Assembly (NCBI GenBank): GCA_910587905.1
Contig: CAJUOF010000069.1
Location: 1-28,051, forward strand
DNA length: 28,051 nucleotides
Direction: 5' to 3'
DNA from: an uncultured Lachnospiraceae bacterium
GTDB lineage: Bacteria > Bacillota_A > Clostridia > Lachnospirales > Lachnospiraceae
Positions 22,217 to 28,051 of the stretch are shown in pieces. Under the pieces are notes generated by a model. That model saw nothing but the letters and a program-made list of their open reading frames with translations. It was not told where the DNA came from and did no database searches. A program made the position numbers and the translations under genes. The first letter of the stretch is position 1. Every line of letters starts with the position of its first letter.

Positions 22217-24661
22217 GTGGCAAAGCTTACAGAAAACAGAATCCGTATTTCCGTGCGGAACCTGGTGGAATTTCTTCTTCGAGGCGGCGACATTGACAAC
22301 CGCAGAAAGGGAAAGAGGGAGACGGAGGCTATGGCGGCCGGGGCCAGAGTTCATCGGAAGATCCAGGGTCGCATGGGGGCAGGCTATCAGGCAGAGGTCT
22401 CCTTGAAGGCGGACTATGAGGTGGAAGAATTGGTGATCTCCCTGGAGGGGCGGGCCGACGGCCTCTTTGTCCGGGACGGGGTTCCCACGGTGGACGAGAT
22501 CAAAGGAGTCTACTGGAACATCGAAGCCCTGGATGAGCCCCTCCCCGTCCACAGGGCCCAGGCCATGTGCTACGCCTGCATGGTACTGGACAGTGGGCGC
22601 TGGAACCAAGAGCCGGGAATCGGGGCGGAGCCGCCCCTGGTCGGGATCCAGCTCACCTACTGTCATCTGGAAAATGAGGAGATCCGCCGATTTGAAGAAC
22701 AGCTTTCCCCGGAGGAAATCCGCCGCTATGTGGCCCGTTTGCTGGAGGAGTATGCCGCCTGGGGGATGTTCCTCTACCACCACAGACAGCGGAGGAATGC
22801 ATCCATAAAGGGGCTTTCGTTTCCCTTTTCCTATCGGCCGGGGCAGCGAGAGCTGGCAGTGTCCGCCTACCGTGCCATGGCTCAGAAAAAGACCCTGTTT
22901 ATCCAGGCGCCCACCGGAATCGGAAAAACCATGTCCGTGTTGTTTCCTGCGGTCATGGCCGTGGGAGAAGCGCTCGGAGACAAGATTTTTTATCTGACGG
23001 CGAAGACTATTACCAGGACTGTGGCGGAGGAGGCCATGGAGATCCTCCGGAAACATGGGCTGCACATGTCCTCCATTACCCTGACGGCGAAGGAGAAGCT
23101 CTGCCCCATGACGGAAGAGGGGGAGCGGCCGGAATGCAATCCGGAGGCATGTCCCTACGCAAAAGGCCATTTTGACCGGGTGAACGAGGCAGTCTTTGAT
23201 TACATTCACAGGGAGGAACGGGCCGGACGGGAGAGCATCCTTGCCTGGTGTGAGAGGTATCAGGTCTGCCCCCATGAGTTTTCCCTGGATTTAAGCGATT
23301 GGCTGGATGTGGTCATCTGTGATTACAACTATGTGTTCGACCCAAATGTGCAGTTGAAGCGGTATTTTGCGGACGGAGTATCGGGGGAATATCTTTTTTT
23401 GGTGGACGAGGCCCATAACCTGGTGGAGCGGGCCAGAGAAATGTACAGTGCCGAACTCTATAAGGAAGACTTTCTGAAGGCCGGAGCTCTTGTGAAACCC
23501 TACAGTCCGAAGCTCGCGAGGCGGCTTTCCTCCTGCAATAAGCTGCTCCTGGAGATGAAGCGGGAGAGTGACGGGGCCGTGGTACGGGATTCGGTGGACG
23601 CCTTCGCCCTGGCTCTCACGGGAGCATATGGGGAGATGGAAAAATTTCTGGAGGAATTTCGAGTGCTGGATCAAAATGAGGACTTTGGAAGTTTTTATCT
23701 GGCAGTCCGCCATTTTCTGAACATGTATGAGCGGCTGAATGACGCCTACTGTATTTATACAGAGCCGGTGAATGAACAGTCCTTTTTGCTCAGGCTCTAC
23801 TGTGTGAGTCCGGCGAAGAGTCTCGCCGATTGTCTGAGTAAGGGAAACAGCACGGTATTTTTTTCGGCGACCTTCCTTCCCATCCGTTATTATAAGGAGC
23901 TTCTCTGTGGAAACACGGAGGAGACGGCGGTGTATGTGCCGTCACCCTTTGACCGGTCCAGGCGGCTTCTGGCTGCGGCGAAGGACGTGAGCAGCCGATA
24001 CAAGCGGAGAAACAGGCAGGAGTATGAGCGGATCCTTGACTATATTTTGGCGGTGATCTCCGGAAAAAAGGGCAACTATCTGGTTTATTTTCCTTCCTAT
24101 TCTTATATGGAAGAAGTCTATCAGACCGCCCTTGCGAGAGAGTTATCCGAGGGGCCAAAGTTTCTCGTCCAGTCCTCCAGGATGACGGAGGCGGACAGGG
24201 AAGAATTTTTGGCTCAGTTTGAGAAAAAGAGGGAAGATTCCCTGGCGGCTTTCTGTGTCATGGGTGGTATTTTTTCCGAGGGGATTGACCTTAAGGGGGA
24301 ACGGCTCATCGGCGTTTTGGTGGTGGGAACCGGCTTGCCTGGAATTTGCACGGAGCGGGAGATCCTAAAGGGCTGGTATGAGAAGCAGGGAAAGGACGGC
24401 TTTGCCTACGCCTATCGCTACCCTGGAATGAATAAAGTTTTACAGGCAGCAGGTCGGGTGATCCGCACAGACACGGACGAGGGGATCATTTTGCTGCTGG
24501 ATGACCGCTTCCTTTCTGGTGAATATCGCCGACTGTTTCCCAGGGAATGGTCGGACTGTCATGTGATAAATTACGAAAAACTACCTGCTCTCCTTGAAGA
24601 TTTCTGGCGAATGGCAGAAAATAGAAAGAACTATTTACAAATGGAAAAAGGAGTGCTATGA
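22217..24661 (+). CDS. Cas4/AddB-type nuclease fused to DinG/XPD-type Fe-S helicase
   Basis: 814 residues. The N-terminal ~190 residues form a PD-(D/E)XK domain with all expected residues: His46, Asp81, Glu94-x-Lys96 and the QxxxY motif (Gln115-Tyr119). The helicase follows: Walker A APTGIGKT (231-238), Fe-S cysteines among C296, C307, C312, C345 and C351, DEAH at 397-400, SATF motif and motif VI QAAGRVIRTD near 744. It should unwind DNA 5'-3' and could cut it; role is probably DNA repair, though defence is possible. The start is GTG at 22217 with AAAGGGGA upstream. No partner nuclease or defence genes adjoin; HPr-like genes flank it. Confidence 0.93.
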   Translation: MAKLTENRIRISVRNLVEFLLRGGDIDNRRKGKRETEAMAAGARVHRKIQGRMGAGYQAEVSLKADYEVEELVISLEGRADGLFVRDGVPTVDEIKGVYWNIEALDEPLPVHRAQAMCYACMVLDSGRWNQEPGIGAEPPLVGIQLTYCHLENEEIRRFEEQLSPEEIRRYVARLLEEYAAWGMFLYHHRQRRNASIKGLSFPFSYRPGQRELAVSAYRAMAQKKTLFIQAPTGIGKTMSVLFPAVMAVGEALGDKIFYLTAKTITRTVAEEAMEILRKHGLHMSSITLTAKEKLCPMTEEGERPECNPEACPYAKGHFDRVNEAVFDYIHREERAGRESILAWCERYQVCPHEFSLDLSDWLDVVICDYNYVFDPNVQLKRYFADGVSGEYLFLVDEAHNLVERAREMYSAELYKEDFLKAGALVKPYSPKLARRLSSCNKLLLEMKRESDGAVVRDSVDAFALALTGAYGEMEKFLEEFRVLDQNEDFGSFYLAVRHFLNMYERLNDAYCIYTEPVNEQSFLLRLYCVSPAKSLADCLSKGNSTVFFSATFLPIRYYKELLCGNTEETAVYVPSPFDRSRRLLAAAKDVSSRYKRRNRQEYERILDYILAVISGKKGNYLVYFPSYSYMEEVYQTALARELSEGPKFLVQSSRMTEADREEFLAQFEKKREDSLAAFCVMGGIFSEGIDLKGERLIGVLVVGTGLPGICTEREILKGWYEKQGKDGFAYAYRYPGMNKVLQAAGRVIRTDTDEGIILLLDDRFLSGEYRRLFPREWSDCHVINYEKLPALLEDFWRMAENRKNYLQMEKGVL

Positions 24662-24711
24662 TGTAGCCAACATAAAGAACTTATGTTAAAACAAGAAAGG
24701 AGATTTCAGTT

Positions 24712-24951
24712 ATGAAAGTCAAGAATGTCAAAGATGTTGAGAAGCTTTTCAAGGTGATCGATGCCTGCAAGGGCAGGGTTGAGCTGGTAACTGTGGAAGG
24801 CGACAGGCTGAACCTGAAATCCAAGCTGACGCAGTATGTTGCTCTGGCCAATGTATTTGCTGACAAGACCATCGGTGAGATGGAACTGATTGCTCATGAA
24901 CCGGAGGATGTACAGAAGCTTGTGATGTTTATGTACGACGGCGAAGCGTAA
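24712..24951 (+). CDS. second HPr-like small protein lacking the phosphorylation site
   Basis: 79 residues (MKVKNVKDVEKLFKVIDACK...). The secondary-structure pattern and the LTQYVALANVF segment align with the HPr Ser46 helix region. The GLHARPA active site is absent; the single His (IAHEPED) is elsewhere. It is a distant paralog of the protein at 21887. AAAGGAG lies 9 bases before the ATG. Starts 50 bp after the nuclease-helicase gene and may be cotranscribed with it. A pseudoknot-like sequence begins 2 nt after the stop. Confidence 0.75.
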   Translation: MKVKNVKDVEKLFKVIDACKGRVELVTVEGDRLNLKSKLTQYVALANVFADKTIGEMELIAHEPEDVQKLVMFMYDGEA

Positions 24952-24953
24952 GA

Positions 24954-24982
24954 GCAGCAGCGGGAGCTGCATCAAATCCCGC
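24954..24982 (+). other. predicted H-type RNA pseudoknot just after the stop codon
   Basis: Stem 1 is GCAGC (24954-24958) with GCTGC (24966-24970). Stem 2 is GCGGGA (24960-24965), inside the stem 1 loop, with TCCCGC (24977-24982). Loop lengths of 1 and 6 nt suit an H-type pseudoknot. The reading frame stays open for 36 codons after the UAA, to 25062. Confidence 0.5.
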
Positions 24983-25045
24983 ATTTTAGAGAGAACCAGA
25001 CGCCGCCTCCAGAGAGGAAGGGCGATGATCATATAGAGAAGAATC

Positions 25046-25077
25046 TAGGGAACGCTGATTAAATCATTGTTTCCCTA
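25046..25077. repeat. hairpin-forming inverted repeat
   Basis: TAGGGAA (25046-25052) pairs with TTCCCTA (25071-25077), enclosing a second short palindrome, TGATTAAATCA (25056-25066). No T-tract follows. Confidence 0.45.
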
Positions 25078-25092
25078 AATATACTCCACAGA

Positions 25093-25126
25093 AAGGCGCT
25101 CGAAGGGAAGCTTGAGCGCCTTTTTT
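25093..25126 (+). terminator. intrinsic terminator of the helicase/HPr-like unit
   Basis: AAGGCGCTC (25093-25101) pairs with GAGCGCCTT (25114-25122), followed by a T run to 25126. Confidence 0.88.
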
Positions 25127-25220
25127 GGCAATTTGAAAGGAAGCGGAGGAAACCGTCATAGAAAGGAGGGATCTTTCGCAATCCTGCATGACGCCAAAGC
25201 TGTTCTCTGTGCAGAATGCT

Positions 25221-25256
25221 GAAAAAAAGAAAAAGAACTCCAAAAACGAGGAGTTC
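25221..25256 (-). terminator. intrinsic terminator on the minus strand, no gene assigned
   Basis: GAACTCC (25235-25241) pairs with GGAGTTC (25250-25256). Read on the minus strand, the stem is followed by TTTTTCTTTTTTTC. No minus-strand gene lies to its right. Confidence 0.5.
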
Positions 25257-25423
25257 CCGGAGCATACGCCCCGGGATAATTATGAAAAATCTATATGCAT
25301 TTTGACGAAAAACCTTTTTTAAATTTAACTTTTTTGTATAAATAGGATAACAATCGTTTGTGAATAAAATATGAACGAATCATGAATAAACTGTAAATAT
25401 TATAGAAATTGGAGGAGGTACGT
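25257..25423. other. AT-rich leader of the pyrophosphatase gene
   Basis: A short GC hairpin (CCCGG/CCGGG, about 25256-25275) is followed by about 140 AT-rich bases that must hold the promoter. I see no -35/-10 pair good enough to assign; TTTAAC (25324) with ATAACA (25347) is the best guess. The GGAGGAGG ribosome site at 25411-25418 is strong. Confidence 0.4.
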
Positions 25424-27073
25424 ATGGAGGAAGCAAGGAGAGCAGTCATTGTGGTGGGACACAGGAATCCGGACACGGATTCGATCTGTTCGGCCATCGC
25501 CTATTCGAGACTGAAGCAGGCATTGACAGGAAAGGAGCATGTGCCCTGCCGGGCCGGGGCGGTCAACCCGGAGACCCAGTATGTTTTGGAGAAGTTTCAC
25601 ATTCCGGTGCCGGAGCTCATTGAGGATGTCCGGACTCAGGTGAAAGATATTGAATTTAGGAAAACAAAGGGTGTGCGTTCCAACATTTCCCTGAAACAGG
25701 CGTGGACTCTCATGAAGGAGCTGGGGGTGGTGACTCTTCCCATCACCAGGGACAGCCGGCTGGAAGGGCTGATCACCATCGGCGATATCGCCAATTCCTA
25801 TATGAATGTCTATGACAGCGCGATCCTGTCCGCAGCCTGCACCCAGTTTGTCAATATCAAGGAGACGCTGGAGGGAGCCGTGGTGGTGGGGGATGAAAAG
25901 AATTATTTCGACCAGGGAAAGGTGCTGGTGGCAGCGGCCAACCCGGATCTGATGGAATCCTACATAGAGGAGCATGATCTGGTGATTCTTGGAAACCGCT
26001 ACGAATCCCAGTTGTGTGCCATCGAGATGAATGCGGGGTGCATTGTGGTCTGTGACGGGGCTCCTGTGTCCAGGACCATAAAAAAACTGGCGGAGGATCA
26101 TCAGTGCACGGTGATCTCCACGCCCTTTGACACCTTTACGGCCTCCAGGCTGATCAATCAGAGCATGCCCATCGGATACTTTATGAAGACAAAGCAGATC
26201 ATCAGCTTTGATCTGGAGGATTACACAGACGACATCAAGGAGATTATGGCCAGCAAAAGACACCGGGATTTTCCGATTCTGGACCGGGACGGCCATTACA
26301 AGGGGATGATCTCCAGACGGAATCTGCTGGGAATGAAGCGCAAGGAAGTGATCCTGGTGGACCACAACGAAAGGTCCCAGGCGGTGCCAGGCATTGAGAG
26401 TGCGGAGATTCTGGAGATCATCGACCATCACCGGCTGGGAAGTCTGGAAACCATCGGGCCCGTGTTCTTCCGCAATCAGCCCCTTGGCTGTACGGGGACC
26501 ATCGTCTATCAGATGTACGGCGAGGCCGGCGTAGAGATCGGGCCGGAGGTAGCCGGGCTCCTCTGCAGCGCCATTGTGTCGGATACGCTTCTCTACCGTT
26601 CTCCCACCTGCACTGAGGTGGACAGGGCGGCGGCGGAAGCACTGGCGAAGATCGCAGGCATTGACACGAAACAGCTTGCCAGGGAAATGTTTGCCGCCGG
26701 GAGCAATCTGAAGAAGAAGTCGGAGAAGGACATTTTCTATCAGGACTACAAGGTGTTTGACATCGACGGGACTACTGTGGGAATCTCTCAGATCAGTTCC
26801 ATGGACGTGACGGAGTTTGTAGAGCTAAAAGAGCGGTTGATGCCCTACATTGAGAAGATGAAGAACAAACACAAGGTGGATATGCTGTTTTTCATGCTGA
26901 CCAGCATCCTGGACGAGTCCACGGAGGTGCTCTGCGACGGTACGGGCGGAGTGCAGCTTTTGGAGCAGGCGTTTCCCGGCTGCGCCGCCTCGGAGCTTTC
27001 TGTGACGCTGCCCGGTGTGGTGTCCAGGAAGAAGCAGTTTGTGCCGGGGCTTGTGATGGTGATGCAGGGGTGA
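25424..27073 (+). CDS. manganese-dependent inorganic pyrophosphatase, family II with CBS/DRTGG insert
   Basis: Hydrolyses pyrophosphate to phosphate in the cytoplasm. DHH-family motifs: HRNPDTDS (13-20), and DHH in IDHHRLG. The C-terminal DHHA2 domain has SRKKQ near the end. Between the first motif and the rest sits a ~240-residue regulatory insert with two CBS halves (SNISLKQAWTLMKELGVVTLPI and DIKEIMASKRHRDFPILD) around a DRTGG-type middle. In this class the insert binds adenine nucleotides and controls activity. 549 residues is the normal size. The ATG at 25424 is chosen for GGAGGAGG 5 bases upstream. Single gene, with a long structured region after it. Confidence 0.95.
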   Translation: MEEARRAVIVVGHRNPDTDSICSAIAYSRLKQALTGKEHVPCRAGAVNPETQYVLEKFHIPVPELIEDVRTQVKDIEFRKTKGVRSNISLKQAWTLMKELGVVTLPITRDSRLEGLITIGDIANSYMNVYDSAILSAACTQFVNIKETLEGAVVVGDEKNYFDQGKVLVAAANPDLMESYIEEHDLVILGNRYESQLCAIEMNAGCIVVCDGAPVSRTIKKLAEDHQCTVISTPFDTFTASRLINQSMPIGYFMKTKQIISFDLEDYTDDIKEIMASKRHRDFPILDRDGHYKGMISRRNLLGMKRKEVILVDHNERSQAVPGIESAEILEIIDHHRLGSLETIGPVFFRNQPLGCTGTIVYQMYGEAGVEIGPEVAGLLCSAIVSDTLLYRSPTCTEVDRAAAEALAKIAGIDTKQLAREMFAAGSNLKKKSEKDIFYQDYKVFDIDGTTVGISQISSMDVTEFVELKERLMPYIEKMKNKHKVDMLFFMLTSILDESTEVLCDGTGGVQLLEQAFPGCAASELSVTLPGVVSRKKQFVPGLVMVMQG

Positions 27074-27086
27074 GAGAGGGAGTGAC

Positions 27087-27427
27087 GGAGCCTCCGCCCG
27101 TTCTTTTGTAGGTTACGGAACCGGAAAACGGCCATGGATTCCTCCGCAGACACGTTCGGATTGGCGGATTTTGCTGCGCCGTCTATAGCAGACAATCCCG
27201 CCTCCATCAAACCGGGTCGGACAGGATTGTCTGCGCTATACAAGACACTAGAGCTCGAAAATACCTCGCTAAGTGTCTTGCATGTATCGCACGTAAGCGC
27301 TCAAAAGACGAGCGCTAAGTGCTCATAACGATGCTCGCAAAATCCGTCAATCCTCCTATCGTCTGCTTGAGGAATGCATGGCCGTTTTCCGGAATGGGGG
27401 ACTTCGAAAAGAACGGACGGAGTCTCC
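27087..27427. repeat. 341-bp nested palindrome with internal hairpins (element or structured RNA)
   Basis: Three successive inverted-repeat tiers enclose the region. 27087-27107 pairs with 27407-27427 (19 of 21). 27121-27151 pairs with 27361-27392 (16 perfect, then 7, then 6, with single-position breaks). 27158-27174 pairs with 27337-27353 (16 of 17 plus a G-U). Inside are three hairpins: GCAGACAATCC (27188-27198) with 27224-27234; CAAGACACT (27241-27249) with 27272-27280; AGCGCTC (27296-27302) with 27310-27316. No protein-coding frame of substance is present. It could be a MITE-like element or a large structured noncoding RNA. Confidence 0.8.
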
Positions 27428-27489
27428 TGTGGGAGAGGGAAAAGATGGGGAAAGTCGGGGGACGTGTACTCGGCGGAGCGGGCGGAACA

Positions 27490-27512
27490 TCGCTAAAGTA
27501 ATTGTTTAGCGA
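27490..27512. repeat. 8-bp stem hairpin before the kinase gene
   Basis: TCGCTAAA (27490-27497) pairs with TTTAGCGA (27505-27512), 7-nt loop. No T tract follows. Nothing else recognisable is seen between 27428 and 27589, which is G-rich. Confidence 0.4.
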
Positions 27513-27589
27513 GACAGAGATTAGGGACGCCGGGCGGCGGCTGTGGTGGTGGGGATACACTTGGACGGGGAAGAGAAAGGATGTTTGAT

Positions 27590-28051
27590 ATGAGGTATAA
27601 TTGGCACAACATCACCCTGATTGGCATGCCGGCCGCAGGAAAGAGCACGGTGGGCGTGCTTCTTGCGAAGCGGTTAGGTTACAAGTTTCTGGACTCGGAT
27701 CTTCTGATCCAGGAGAAGGAAGCGCGGCTTTTGAAGGAGATCATCGCGGTCGAAGGTCTGGAGGGCTTTTTGGCTATCGAGGAACGGATTAACCGGGAGA
27801 TCGAGACAGACCGGACGGTGATTGCACCGGGAGGCAGTGTGATCTACGGGCCGTCAGCCATGGAGCATTTCAAAGAGATCGGCACGGTCGTCTACCTGAA
27901 GATCAGCTACGAGGAACTGGAGAAGCGGCTGGGAAATCTGGTGGACCGGGGCGTGGCCTTAAAGGACGGGATGAGTCTTTTGGACCTTTATGAGGAGCGG
28001 ATTCCGCTTTATGAGAAATATGCGGATGTCACCATTGAAGAGGCCGGAAAA
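27590..28051 (+). CDS. shikimate-kinase-like P-loop kinase, 3' end outside the window
   Basis: 154 codons are open to the window's end. P-loop GMPAAGKST (12-20), then LDSD (34-37) matching the shikimate-kinase Asp34 region, and PGGSVIY in place of the GGG motif. The conserved shikimate-binding Arg (usually FR) is Leu here (EGFLAIEE), and the RPLL lid Arg is replaced by RGVALKDGMS. The C-terminal YEERIPLYEKYAD is typical of the family. It may be a kinase for another substrate. ATG 27590 is preferred over ATG 27581 because AAAGG directly abuts the latter. Confidence 0.8.
   Translation, partial: MRYNWHNITLIGMPAAGKSTVGVLLAKRLGYKFLDSDLLIQEKEARLLKEIIAVEGLEGFLAIEERINREIETDRTVIAPGGSVIYGPSAMEHFKEIGTVVYLKISYEELEKRLGNLVDRGVALKDGMSLLDLYEERIPLYEKYADVTIEEAGK

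Noticed and set aside
25059..25265. 68-codon minus-strand frame
   Set aside because: Overlaps terminators on both strands and has no ribosome site.
27134..27328. 64-codon plus-strand frame in the palindrome
   Set aside because: No ribosome site, and the sequence is explained by the inverted repeats.
1..28051. CRISPR arrays, tRNA or rRNA genes, IS transposases
   Set aside because: No regularly spaced repeats, cloverleaf-like sequences or transposase motifs were seen.

Overview
The window looks like a chromosomal segment of an anaerobic Clostridia species, most likely Lachnospiraceae. The evidence is a large Alu-domain-bearing SRP RNA of the Bacillus/Clostridium type, a short archaeal-type prolyl-tRNA synthetase, a ZTP-riboswitch-controlled formate-tetrahydrofolate ligase, strong AGGAGG ribosome sites and degenerate HPr-like small proteins. 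Assignment below family level is inference.

Layout. 1-1752: 3' part of a membrane-anchored, very acidic protein. 1758-2079: promoter and SRP RNA. 2200-4063: zinc-ribbon/TPR-like membrane protein, then proS (4087-5526). 5545-7515: promoter, ZTP riboswitch, fhs and its terminator. 7594-7731: a short remnant of an AAA-ATPase-like gene. 7744-9087: cca. 9061-10440 (minus strand): class II aldolase and double cupin. 10628-12905: UPF0261/Tm-1-like protein and a SorC-family regulator. 13139-20386: a Liv-type ABC importer (binding lipoprotein, two permeases, two ATPases) with an M29/NicX-like metalloprotein and two PEP-hydrolase-like TIM barrels. 20491-21718: a broken RuBisCO-like protein (RLP). 21887-24951: a Cas4/AddB-type nuclease fused to a DinG/XPD-type helicase, flanked by two HPr-like proteins without the usual phosphorylation site. 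25424-27073: CBS-domain family II pyrophosphatase. 27087-27427: a 341-bp nested palindrome. 27590-end: shikimate-kinase-like protein, cut by the window.

The most interesting part is 9.0-21.7 kb. Four promoters, two of them divergent from one site, carry the same 14-bp pseudo-palindrome (TGAAAANNTTTKCA, degenerate at the RLP) 26-27 nt upstream of the -10 hexamer. This defines a probable local regulon of the SorC-type regulator: importer, M29-like protein, Tm-1-like protein, two TIM barrels, RLP, class II aldolase and cupin. I read it as a catabolic pathway for an unidentified, probably small carboxylated or sugar-acid substrate; the substrate cannot be told from sequence. Three genes in this regulon carry lesions: an out-of-frame deletion in the RLP, a deletion fusing the livH and livM ends, and a one-base frameshift in livF. 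The genes outside it look intact, so the cluster is either decaying in this strain or locally misassembled.
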